In this document: positions 17,355-24,828 of the stretch, in pieces
Layout: every line of letters begins with the position of its first letter
How positions within the stretch are numbered: the stretch's first letter is position 1
NCBI GenBank assembly: GCA_022826685.1
Contig: JAJDUL010000048.1
Location: 1 to 41,796 of the forward strand
Origin: Gemmatimonadota bacterium
Lineage (GTDB): Bacteria; Gemmatimonadota; Gemmatimonadetes; Palauibacterales; Palauibacteraceae
Direction of reading: 5' to 3'
Length of the DNA stretch: 41,796 nt
Translations under genes and position numbers: made by a program
The notes under the pieces: generated by a model
Database searches by the model: none
What the model was told of the DNA's origin: nothing
Seen by the model: the letters and a program-made list of their open reading frames with translations, nothing else

Positions 17355-18566
17355 TCAGTCGGCGACGCTCACCCCCTCGTACGTGTGGATCCCGTCCGCG
17401 TTCGCCACCGTCATGCGGGGCGGGGTGTCGCGGAAGGGCATCCAGGCGCAGCCATGGTCCCCGGCCTTGTTGATCGCGACGAACTTCTCGGACGGGATGA
17501 AGTCCGGCGCCACGTTCCGGTACTTGTGGCGGATCATCCCCACGGCGTCTTCGCAGGCCTCCTGCGGCGTGCGCCCGGCGCCCATCCGCGAGACGATGTA
17601 GTACCCCGCGCACGACTTGATCACGTCCTCGCCCCGTCCGGTCACCGCGGCCGCGCCGATGTCGTTGTCCACGTACAGGCCGGCGCCGATGATCGGCGAG
17701 TCGCCGACGCGGCCGGGGACCTTCCAGGCGAGTCCGCTCGTCGTCGTGATGCCCGAGACGTTCCCCTGCGCGTCGACCGCGAGCACGTTCGTCGTCCCGT
17801 AGCGGTGGATGAGGGCGTCGGCCAGCACGTAGTCGCGGTCGGGGCCGTCACGGCCGGGCAGGTCGAGGAGTTCCGCCCACTCCTCCGCTTCGCGCCAAAT
17901 CGCGTCTTCGCCGGAGCCGGCGCGGGAGAGTCCGCCGCCGTCGGAGCCGCCGTCGGAGCCGCCGCGCGGGCGCCGCAGGTGGTCCGGGGGGCCCCAGTCG
18001 TCGGTGTCGGACAGGCGCTCGCGCCACCGCAGCCAGATCTCCCGCGACTTCGGCGTCATCAGATCCTGGACCTCGAAGCCGAAGCCGATCGCGAACTCCT
18101 GCGCGTACTTGCCGACGAGCATCACGTGATCCGTGCGCTCCATGACGAGCCGGGCCACCGACGCGGGGGTGCGGATCCCCTCGATCCCGGCCACCGAGCC
18201 GGCGTTGTAGGTGGCTCCGTCCATGACGGACGCGTCGAGTTGCACGACGCCGTCGGCGTTGGGCAGGCCGCCCCAGCCGACGCTCGTCCCGTCCGGGTCG
18301 AGTTCGATGATGTTCGCGCCGCGCTCGACCGCGTCCATCGCCGCGCCGCCGCCCGACAGGATCTGCCACGCCGCCGTGGCCGCCCGGCGCCCCGTGTCGT
18401 TCGTGTGGCTCGTGATCATCATCGGCGTCATCGCGCGCCCGCCCGAGGCCCGCGCCGGCCGTTCCTCGCGGACCGAAGCGCGCGCGGGCACGGCGCCTGC
18501 AACCGCCGCCGCGGCACCCAGGCTCAGTCCCCGACCGATGAAACCACGACGATTCATCTCGGACAT
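17355..18566 (-). CDS. Tat-exported N4-(beta-N-acetylglucosaminyl)-L-asparaginase (Ntn hydrolase)
   Basis: A 403-residue glycosylasparaginase, which cleaves the GlcNAc-Asn bond after self-cleavage into alpha and beta chains. The N-terminus has a twin-arginine signal (NRRGFIGRG at 5-13, then a hydrophobic stretch), so it is exported folded. The beta-chain nucleophile is predicted at Thr258 in the motif HRYGTTNVLAVD; the classical family has Asp-Thr here, while this protein has Gly-Thr. Substrate-binding GRVGDSPIIGAG (285-296, with Arg286 and Asp289) and ITTTSG (273-278) are intact. A Gly/Ser/Asp repeat insert (about 200-212) lies in the alpha-chain tail. It leads the long minus-strand run and could act with the M28 peptidase on glycopeptides. 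Confidence 0.9.
   Translation of the reverse strand: MSEMNRRGFIGRGLSLGAAAAVAGAVPARASVREERPARASGGRAMTPMMITSHTNDTGRRAATAAWQILSGGGAAMDAVERGANIIELDPDGTSVGWGGLPNADGVVQLDASVMDGATYNAGSVAGIEGIRTPASVARLVMERTDHVMLVGKYAQEFAIGFGFEVQDLMTPKSREIWLRWRERLSDTDDWGPPDHLRRPRGGSDGGSDGGGLSRAGSGEDAIWREAEEWAELLDLPGRDGPDRDYVLADALIHRYGTTNVLAVDAQGNVSGITTTSGLAWKVPGRVGDSPIIGAGLYVDNDIGAAAVTGRGEDVIKSCAGYYIVSRMGAGRTPQEACEDAVGMIRHKYRNVAPDFIPSEKFVAINKAGDHGCAWMPFRDTPPRMTVANADGIHTYEGVSVAD
17941..17964. repeat. 12-bp tandem repeat inside the asparaginase gene
   Basis: TCGGAGCCGCCG occurs twice in direct succession and encodes the GGSDGGSDGG linker in the alpha-chain tail. It keeps the reading frame and could vary in copy number between strains. 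Confidence 0.7.
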
Positions 18567-18660
18567 CTCGACCCCCGTAGGCTGGTGTGAGTCTTCCTCG
18601 CACCAAACTGTCGCGACATCGGTACCTCCCGCCAGCGTTCGGGCGGGTGCCCTTCGCACG

Positions 18661-18678
18661 CCCGCCCCGGGGGGCGGG
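18661..18678 (-). terminator. GC-rich hairpin after the phosphodiesterase gene
   Basis: Eight-base arms CCCGCCCC and GGGGCGGG are separated by two bases (in practice a seven-pair stem with a four-base loop). It begins nine bases after the phosphodiesterase stop and before the asparaginase leader. There is no T-run. A terminator is the simplest reading, but the sequence could also be a processing or regulatory hairpin. Confidence 0.4.
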
Positions 18679-18687
18679 AGACTTCGG

Positions 18688-19677
18688 TTATGGGTCGTCG
18701 CCGGCAGGGGCGAGCGGCTCCCCATCGAGTCCCGCGCCGGGGTCGGGCGGGACGCCCAGGTGATGGAGCGCCGTGGCCGGTACATCGACGATGTGCGTGG
18801 GCCGGGATCCCGCGGCGGGCCAACCTCCGGTCGACGGCCCGCTTGCGAGGATGAAGATCGTCATCTCCTCCGGCGAGTCTCCGCCGTGCCCGCCGTCCTC
18901 GCGCCGTCCGTGGTCGGTGCTGATGAGCACGAGCCAGTCTTCTTCCGCGTAGGCGGACCGTGCTCGGAGGGCGTCCACCAGCCAGCCGATGTGGCGATCC
19001 GAGAGGGCGATCGCGTCGCGGTATTCGACCCCGATCGATGCGTGCCGGTGGCTCGTTTCGTCGGGATTCCCGAAGTACACGAAGGCGGCGTCCGCGTCGG
19101 CCGAGGCCAGATGTTGCGCCGCGCGTGACGCGACAACGCTGTCGGCCTCCGCCCACCCGAGTTCGTATCCGTCCACCGCGACGAGTGTGTCGATTTCACC
19201 CGAGAGCACCGGGCCGCCGCCGTCGAGCGAAGCGAGCGGCATCCAGTCGAGCGCCGCGAACGTGGAGAGGTCGGGACGCTCGCGCTCGACGAGCGTGAGG
19301 AAACCGGGATACTCGGCGTACCGGCGTCCCTCGAAGCTGTTGTCCACTACGCCGTGCTTCGCGGGCCAGACGCCCGTCAGCATGGAGGACCAGGACGGAC
19401 CACTCACTGATGGCGTCGTCGTCCGCGCCTCCGCGGTGTACCAGCCGCCGGCGGCCAGCGAGTCCATTACCGGCGTCGACACCTCCGCCAGCACGTCCGG
19501 ACGCACCCCGTCGATCCCGATCAGCAGCACTTTGGCGCCCCTCCCGCCGGATATCGCGTCCGGGGATGGCGAGCACGCCCCTCCGCCCAGCGCGATCGAG
19601 CAGACCAGCGGCAGGAGCAGGGCCGCCGGGACCTCGCGTGACCGCGGGCGCGTTCGAGTCGTCATGGGATCGGTCAT
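18688..19677 (-). CDS. Type I phosphodiesterase / nucleotide pyrophosphatase-family protein, exported
   Basis: A 329-residue alkaline-phosphatase-superfamily enzyme. An N-terminal hydrophobic segment ends at Cys35, a possible lipoprotein site. Metal and catalytic motifs follow family order: IGIDGVRPDVL (Asp56), a SVSGPSWSSMLTG segment where Ser92 is likely the nucleophile in place of the more usual Thr, FGNPDETSH and STDHGRREDGGHGG near the C-terminus. Members hydrolyse phosphodiesters or nucleotide pyrophosphates outside the cytoplasm; the exact substrate is unknown. M5 at 19665 is an alternative start. It is divergent from the lipoprotein gene at 19733, with a 55-base shared upstream region. 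Confidence 0.87.
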   Translation of the reverse strand: MTDPMTTRTRPRSREVPAALLLPLVCSIALGGGACSPSPDAISGGRGAKVLLIGIDGVRPDVLAEVSTPVMDSLAAGGWYTAEARTTTPSVSGPSWSSMLTGVWPAKHGVVDNSFEGRRYAEYPGFLTLVERERPDLSTFAALDWMPLASLDGGGPVLSGEIDTLVAVDGYELGWAEADSVVASRAAQHLASADADAAFVYFGNPDETSHRHASIGVEYRDAIALSDRHIGWLVDALRARSAYAEEDWLVLISTDHGRREDGGHGGDSPEEMTIFILASGPSTGGWPAAGSRPTHIVDVPATALHHLGVPPDPGAGLDGEPLAPAGDDP

Positions 19678-19732
19678 GGGAACGAAGGCTCAGCAACTGG
19701 CGCCGGACCCGCAAGCTTCGAAGATTGATGAC

Positions 19733-20200
19733 ATGAACAGAATCGCACCGGTCGTGCTCACCGTACTGCTCGCGGGCTGCTCCACCGCGCCGATCTCCTT
19801 CCAGGGCGTCGCGCCGCCCGGGCTGGAAACCGCCTACCAGTGCGCGGTCGCGCAGCTGAACCTGATGGACTACACGATCGAGGACGGGAACCTCGAGGCC
19901 GGGTTCGTGCGGGGCCGCCGCCAGACTTCCGGCGTCGTACAGGAACTCATCACCGGGGCCGCCCATCACGACATCCTCACGGCGAGCGTGTTCGACAATC
20001 CCGCGACGGGCAACACGCACATCAGGGTCGTCGCCTCGAGGGTCGCGGACCACGACATCGGCCTGATCGCCGGACTCGACGACGACGAGGAACAGGGCCA
20101 GAACCAGCTCGGACCCTCCGACTCCGGCAAGGCGGACGCGCAGCGTCTGCTCACGAACTGTGGCGTGGTCGCGGCGACCGGAGGATCGGCGCCTCGGTGA
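19733..20200 (+). CDS. Small lipoprotein of unknown function
   Basis: A 155-residue lipoprotein with lipobox LLAGC (Cys15 or nearby) and a compact alpha/beta domain. A Cys near residue 39 (YQCAVAQL) and a second near residue 146 (LTNCGVV) could form a disulfide. The segment around MDYTIEDGNLEAGFVRGRR resembles small domains that pack against membranes, but I cannot name the family. The stop overlaps the start of the next gene by four bases, so the two are probably made together. The Shine-Dalgarno is weak. Confidence 0.75.
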   Translation: MNRIAPVVLTVLLAGCSTAPISFQGVAPPGLETAYQCAVAQLNLMDYTIEDGNLEAGFVRGRRQTSGVVQELITGAAHHDILTASVFDNPATGNTHIRVVASRVADHDIGLIAGLDDDEEQGQNQLGPSDSGKADAQRLLTNCGVVAATGGSAPR

Positions 20201-20901
20201 TCCGGTTTGCCGCACCCACAACCCTCGCCGTCTGCCTCTCCCTGCTGGCCGCGCCGCCGGTCCGCGCCCAGTCCGAGGTGGTCCTTTGGCTGACGCCCGA
20301 GGTGGGCTGGCTCTCGGCGGAACACTCCAAGCGAGTGACGGCGGGCGGAGGGTCGAGCGAGAGCGCCACGACGGCCTCGGGTCCGACCTTCTCGGTCAAC
20401 CCTTCCCTTGGGCTCCGCACGCGCGTCCTCGGCGGCCTGCTCGCGGGGGTGGAATTCGAGGGAGTGCTCGCCAATCGGGGAATGATCGAGGGTACGATCC
20501 AGCCCACTCCGAACGGCGAACCGCACGACGTGTGGCCCGGCGAGTGGGACCTCCGCGACCGGTTCGGAATCGGCGTCAACGTGCTCCTCGGCCTTGATTC
20601 CGGAGGCGGCTCGACGCAGGGTTATGTGTTCGGCGGGATCCGTCGGATGTGGAGCGAATTCGCGACGAGCGGCGTCAACCCGGCCAACGGCGACCGCGGA
20701 GAGCGGCGAGAGCAGCGCAGCCGGCGGCCGGCGACGGTCGGCCTCGGGTTGCTGCTCCAGCGGGGATGGCGGGTGGATGTGCGCATCGGCTACTCGCGTT
20801 CCCTCACCGAGTGGACGGAGGAGATTCCCGGCATCCTCCTCGACTACGGATACTCCGCAAACGCCGTGACTCTTTCCGTCGGGGTCGGCCCGCCCCGCTG
20901 A
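20197..20901 (+). CDS. Outer-membrane beta-barrel-like protein
   Basis: A 234-residue protein with a signal peptide ending about residue 23 (PPVRAQ) and alternating hydrophobic/polar strands rich in Gly and aromatic residues, the pattern of a small outer-membrane barrel. Possible strands include VVLWLTPEVGWL, NPSLGLRTRVLGGLLAG, FGIGVNVLLGL, QGYVFGGIRRMW, ATVGLGLLLQRGW and VDVRIGYSRSL. It has no terminal aromatic residue. It begins with GTG at 20197 overlapping the lipoprotein stop (GTGA); GGAGGA lies about 11 bases upstream. With the lipoprotein it may form a two-part envelope unit. Confidence 0.75.
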   Translation: MIRFAAPTTLAVCLSLLAAPPVRAQSEVVLWLTPEVGWLSAEHSKRVTAGGGSSESATTASGPTFSVNPSLGLRTRVLGGLLAGVEFEGVLANRGMIEGTIQPTPNGEPHDVWPGEWDLRDRFGIGVNVLLGLDSGGGSTQGYVFGGIRRMWSEFATSGVNPANGDRGERREQRSRRPATVGLGLLLQRGWRVDVRIGYSRSLTEWTEEIPGILLDYGYSANAVTLSVGVGPPR

Positions 20902-20941
20902 CCCGGCCCGCGTTCCGCCTCACCGAACTTCGACATCCCGG

Positions 20942-22558
20942 TCAGTCTTTCAGGAGGTCCAGGGCAACTTCTCGCGCCTGATCCATGGTCTCGACGACAT
21001 GGTCCCCGGGCAGCCCGGCGAGGATGTCGAGCGTGAGCAGCGTCTTCTCGACGGAGCCGGATACCGCCATCACGATGACGTGCGTGCTGCTCTTCGCGGC
21101 GACATCCAGGAGTTGCCGGATGAGCATGGCGGCGCTGTCGTCCAGGTACGTGGCGTCGGAGAAATCGAAGATGACGATTTCGTGGTCCTTGATGTCCTTC
21201 CCGATCACGTTCACCAGCTTGTGGGACGACGCGACGGTGAACGCCCCGCGGAGCGCGACGAGGCCGACCCGGGCCGAATAGTCGTCCATCGCGGCCGTAT
21301 CCTCGACACCCTCGAAGAATACCCGGTCCAGCAGCGGCACCGAGAGCACGTTGTCGAGTTCGAGGCTCTCGATCTGCCGCGCGTGCGCCATGCCCGCGAC
21401 GATGAGGCCGATGGCCACGGCCGTCACGAGGTCGACGAACACGGTCAGGGCGAGCGTCAGCACCAGCACGAACAGGTGGTCGCGCCGAATGCGGTGAAGG
21501 TGGGCCAGGAGGGGCCAGTCGATGATGTCCCACCCGACCTTGATCAGGATGCCCGCGAGCACGGCATGGGGGATCGGCTCCAGGTACCGGCCCAGGCCGA
21601 GCAGGACCCCCAGCAGCAGGACCGCACGCAGGGCGCCGGACATCCGCGTGAGACCGCCGGCGCGGATGTTGACGACCGTCCCCATCGTCGCCCCCGCCCC
21701 CGGCAACCCTCCGAACAGGCCCGCAATCGTGTTGCCGAGGCCCTGGCCGACGAGTTCGCGGTTCGAGTCGTGCTGCGTACCCGTCAGCGAGTCGGCCACG
21801 AGCGACGTGAGCAGGCTGTCGACGGAGCCGAGGAGGGCGAGAACGAGCGCCGGATGGAAGGCGCGGGCGAGGAAGCTGGCGGAAGGCAGACTCAGCTGCA
21901 GTTCCGGCAGACCGGCGGGGATCGCGCCGATGATCGGCGCGTCGGTCAGCCAGAACATGCCCAGGGCGGTTCCGGCGATCAGGGCGACGAGGGGACCGGG
22001 GAGCAGCCGGGAGAGCCGTTGCGGCCAGAAGATGCTCACCGCGAGCGTTGCCACGCCGATGGCGAGGGCGCTGCCGTTCAGGTTCGCCATCGCCTGCGGG
22101 ACCGCCCGCATCGCAGCCATGGGGCCTCCCTCCGCCGCGGGCGCGCCGAGGAAGGGCAGGATCTGGATCAACATGACGATGACGCCGATCCCCGACATGA
22201 ACCCCGAGATCACGGCGTAGGGCGTGTACACGACGAACCGGCCCGTCCTCAACAGCCCCAGCGCGATCTGCAGAAGCCCGGCCAGCACGACCACGGTGAA
22301 GGCTTCGCCCAGCGTCGAGGCGTGCGTCGTGACGATGACCGACATGGCGACGGTCATGGCGGGCGTGGGACCGGAGATCTGGAACCGGTTGCCGCCGAAT
22401 ACGGAGGCAAAAAAGCCGACCGCGATCGCGCCGTACAGGCCGGCCTCGGCCCCGAGGCCCGAGGCCACGCCAAAGGCCAGCGAGACCGGGAGCGCTATGA
22501 CCGCCGACGTGACGCCGCCGAAAACGTCGCCGCGGAAGGTCCTGAGATCGTAGTTCAC
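20942..22558 (-). CDS. SulP-family anion transporter with STAS domain
   Basis: A 538-residue inner-membrane transporter. The SulP N-terminal pattern (DVFGGVTSAVIALPVSLAFG) and the LYGAIAVGFFASVFGG and SGPTPAMTVAMS segments lie in the first helices. A large central 10-14-helix region is followed by a C-terminal cytosolic STAS domain (about residues 415-538), with IVIFDFSDATYLDDSAAMLI as the nucleotide-binding-like strand and helix. SulP proteins carry sulfate, bicarbonate or other anions. The start is GTG at 22558. The gene is divergent from the NSS transporter with 83 bases between the starts. Confidence 0.92.
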   Translation of the reverse strand: MNYDLRTFRGDVFGGVTSAVIALPVSLAFGVASGLGAEAGLYGAIAVGFFASVFGGNRFQISGPTPAMTVAMSVIVTTHASTLGEAFTVVVLAGLLQIALGLLRTGRFVVYTPYAVISGFMSGIGVIVMLIQILPFLGAPAAEGGPMAAMRAVPQAMANLNGSALAIGVATLAVSIFWPQRLSRLLPGPLVALIAGTALGMFWLTDAPIIGAIPAGLPELQLSLPSASFLARAFHPALVLALLGSVDSLLTSLVADSLTGTQHDSNRELVGQGLGNTIAGLFGGLPGAGATMGTVVNIRAGGLTRMSGALRAVLLLGVLLGLGRYLEPIPHAVLAGILIKVGWDIIDWPLLAHLHRIRRDHLFVLVLTLALTVFVDLVTAVAIGLIVAGMAHARQIESLELDNVLSVPLLDRVFFEGVEDTAAMDDYSARVGLVALRGAFTVASSHKLVNVIGKDIKDHEIVIFDFSDATYLDDSAAMLIRQLLDVAAKSSTHVIVMAVSGSVEKTLLTLDILAGLPGDHVVETMDQAREVALDLLKD

Positions 22559-22641
22559 TGACTCGGCCGCTCCGGCATCCTCGCCTCCCCTCTCGGTGCC
22601 CTACTCTGGACGGCGCTGCGTCCCTCGGCAACTGTTGGAGG

Positions 22642-23991
22642 ATGAGCACGCCGCGCGAACGCTGGGGGAGCCCGCTGGGCTTCATCCTCGCCACCACCGG
22701 GTTTTCGGTGGGGCTCGGCAACATCTGGAGGTTCCCCTACCTCGCGGGCGAGAACGGGGGAGGCGCGTTCCTCCTCATCTACGTCGTGCTCGCGGTCCTG
22801 ATCGGGATCCCGCTGTTCACCGCCGAGATCAGCCTCGGGCGCCGCGCGCAGGCGACGCCGCTGGCCGGGATGCGAAAGCTCGCGGGACGAAGCCCCTTCC
22901 GCGCGATCGGCTGGCTCGGCGTGGGCGCCGCTTTCCTCATCATGTCCTACTACCAGCTCATCATGGGCTGGATCGCGGCCTACTTCGTCCGCGCTTTCCG
23001 CGGGGGCTACGACACCGGGAGCGTGCAGGCGGCGGCAGAGTCGTTCGCGGCCTTCACCGCGCGCCCGGGAGAGGTTCTCGCGTACACGGTCCCCGTGATG
23101 CTGCTGGCGGGACTCATCATCACCCGCGGACTGCGGCGGGGGATCGAGCGCGCGGCACGACTCCTGATTCCCATCCTCTTCTTCTTCCTCGTCGGACTCG
23201 GGATCGTCTCGCTCCAGTTCGACGGGGCGTGGGAGGGCGTTCGCTGGTATCTCGCGCCCGACTTCTCGGCCATCGGCCCGGAGACGTGGCTCGCAGCGCT
23301 CGGGCAGGCCTTCTATTCCATCGGAGTCGGGATGATGGGCGCGTTCGTGTTCGGGAGCTTTCTGCATCCGCGCCGGAGCGACATCCCCGGGAGCGCCGCC
23401 TCCATCGTGGCCTGCGACACGCTCGCCGCCGTCCTCGCCGGGTTCGTCATGTTCCCCGCCCTCTTCGCCTTCGGCATGGAGCCCGACCAGGGCGCGGGCC
23501 TCCTCTTCATCACGATGGCGGGGCTCTTCGGCCGTCTGCCGGCGGGCGAGGTGGCCGCCGCGTTCTTCTTCTTCTTCGTGTTCATTGCGGGACTCACGTC
23601 GTGTCTCGCGCTGCTCGAAGCCCTGACGGCGAGCGCCATGGACTCGCTGGGCTGGGGCCGCCGTCGATCGCTCTGGACCGTGCTCGGCGTCACCATCCTC
23701 GCGGGGGTCCCGCTCGCGCTCGGCGGCGGGCCCTGGGCCGCGGTGCAGGTTGGAGGCCGCGGCCTGTTCGAGCTCGCCGACTACGTGTCGGGGAACATCT
23801 TCCTCACGGTGAGCGGGCTCACGATCTCCCTCTACGTCGCGACCGTCTGGGGGTTCGAACGCTTCCGCGCGGAAACGAACGCCGGGGCGGGCCGCTTCCG
23901 CGTGACGGCGGCCTGGGGGCCGGTGATGCGCTTCCTCGTCCCGGTCGCCGTGGGGCTCGTCGTCCTCGCCGGACTCGGTCTCCTGAGCTAG
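22642..23991 (+). CDS. Neurotransmitter:sodium symporter (NSS/SNF family)
   Basis: A 449-residue transporter importing amino acids or related compounds with sodium. Helix 1 carries FSVGLGNIWRFPYLAGENGGGAF split for readability as SVGLGNIWRFPYLA plus GENGGGAFL, the unwound sodium- and substrate-binding helix of the LeuT fold. ISLGRRAQ follows helix 2 and GMMGAFVFGSF lies in the helix 6-7 region. Eleven or twelve helices are expected. The GGAGG at 22637-22641 sits directly before the ATG, leaving almost no spacer, so translation could be inefficient. A downstream start is unlikely because it would cut helix 1. Substrate is not predictable. Confidence 0.92.
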   Translation: MSTPRERWGSPLGFILATTGFSVGLGNIWRFPYLAGENGGGAFLLIYVVLAVLIGIPLFTAEISLGRRAQATPLAGMRKLAGRSPFRAIGWLGVGAAFLIMSYYQLIMGWIAAYFVRAFRGGYDTGSVQAAAESFAAFTARPGEVLAYTVPVMLLAGLIITRGLRRGIERAARLLIPILFFFLVGLGIVSLQFDGAWEGVRWYLAPDFSAIGPETWLAALGQAFYSIGVGMMGAFVFGSFLHPRRSDIPGSAASIVACDTLAAVLAGFVMFPALFAFGMEPDQGAGLLFITMAGLFGRLPAGEVAAAFFFFFVFIAGLTSCLALLEALTASAMDSLGWGRRRSLWTVLGVTILAGVPLALGGGPWAAVQVGGRGLFELADYVSGNIFLTVSGLTISLYVATVWGFERFRAETNAGAGRFRVTAAWGPVMRFLVPVAVGLVVLAGLGLLS

Positions 23992-24037
23992 CGCGAAAGC
24001 CCTGCTGCGTCCGGGCGGCGATCGCCAGGCCGCTCGT

Positions 24038-24745
24038 TCAGGGTTGGAGGCGGGTGACCTCCCAGCCGCCGCCGGCTTCGCCGCTCCCGTCGCCGCTCCC
24101 GTCGCCGCTCCGCTCGCGCGGCGTGTATTCGAGACGGTCGTGCAGCCGGTTGGCGCGGCCCTGCCAGAACTCGAAGCGGTCCGGAACGAGGAGGTAGCCG
24201 CCCCAGAAGTCGGGGAGCCGAACGTCCCTCCCCTCGAAACGCGCCTCGGCCTCCGCCACCTGGGCCTCGAGCGCCGCGCGATCGGCGACCGGCCGGCTCT
24301 GTGCCGACGCCCACGCGCCGATCTGGCTCCCGCGATCGCGCGTCGCGAAGTACGCCTCCGAGTCTTCCGCCGAGAGGCGCTCGACACGGCCCTCGACGCG
24401 CACCTGCCGCTCGAGCACCGACCAGTGGAAGCAGAGCGCGGCGTGAGGATTGTCGTCCAGTTCCTCGGCTTTCCGGCTGCCGTAATTCGTGAAGAACCGG
24501 AGGCCGTCGGGCGCGATGCCCTTGAGCAGGACCATCCGCACGGACGAGCGCCCGTCCGGCGTCGCCGTGGCGAGCGCCATCGACTCGGGCAGGAGCAGCC
24601 CCGAGGCCTCGGCATCCTCGAACCAGCGGCCGAACAGCGCGTAGGGATCGTCGGACGCCTCGAGCGCCGGCAGGCCGTGCGTCACGCCCCTCGTGAGCGT
24701 GCGGATCGCTCGCAGGTGTGCGCGCAACTCGTCGAATTTGCTCAC
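24038..24745 (-). CDS. pdxH: Pyridoxamine/pyridoxine 5'-phosphate oxidase
   Basis: A 235-residue FMN enzyme that oxidises pyridoxine or pyridoxamine 5'-phosphate to pyridoxal 5'-phosphate in the cytosol. Family blocks are intact: SSVRMVLLKGI, FFTNYGSRKAEEL, ALCFHWSVLERQVRVEG, GSQIGAWAS and FEFWQGRANRLHDRLEY (FMN and substrate binding). A short SGDGSGDGSGE insertion lies before the final WEVTRLQP. The start is uncertain: GTG at 24745 has AAGG upstream, while an in-frame GTG at 24781 would add 12 residues. Pyridoxal phosphate supply fits the amino-acid-centred gene set. Confidence 0.93.
   Translation of the reverse strand: MSKFDELRAHLRAIRTLTRGVTHGLPALEASDDPYALFGRWFEDAEASGLLLPESMALATATPDGRSSVRMVLLKGIAPDGLRFFTNYGSRKAEELDDNPHAALCFHWSVLERQVRVEGRVERLSAEDSEAYFATRDRGSQIGAWASAQSRPVADRAALEAQVAEAEARFEGRDVRLPDFWGGYLLVPDRFEFWQGRANRLHDRLEYTPRERSGDGSGDGSGEAGGGWEVTRLQP
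24078..24110. repeat. 12-bp tandem repeat inside pdxH
   Basis: TCGCCGCTCCCG occurs twice, followed by a third partial copy, and encodes the SGDGSGDGSG loop near the PdxH C-terminus. It keeps the frame and is a possible site of copy-number change. Confidence 0.75.
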
Positions 24746-24828
24746 TCGGCCGGCCTTGGTACGGGGAATCCGGGTGCCCACGCTGCGCTCGGCGCCGCTC
24801 CCCGGTCAAGGAGTGACGGGTTCTCGCG

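Noticed and set aside
20999..22561. A 520-codon open frame antisense to the SulP gene
   Set aside because: Charged low-complexity translation with no domain; a shadow of the transporter's codon bias.
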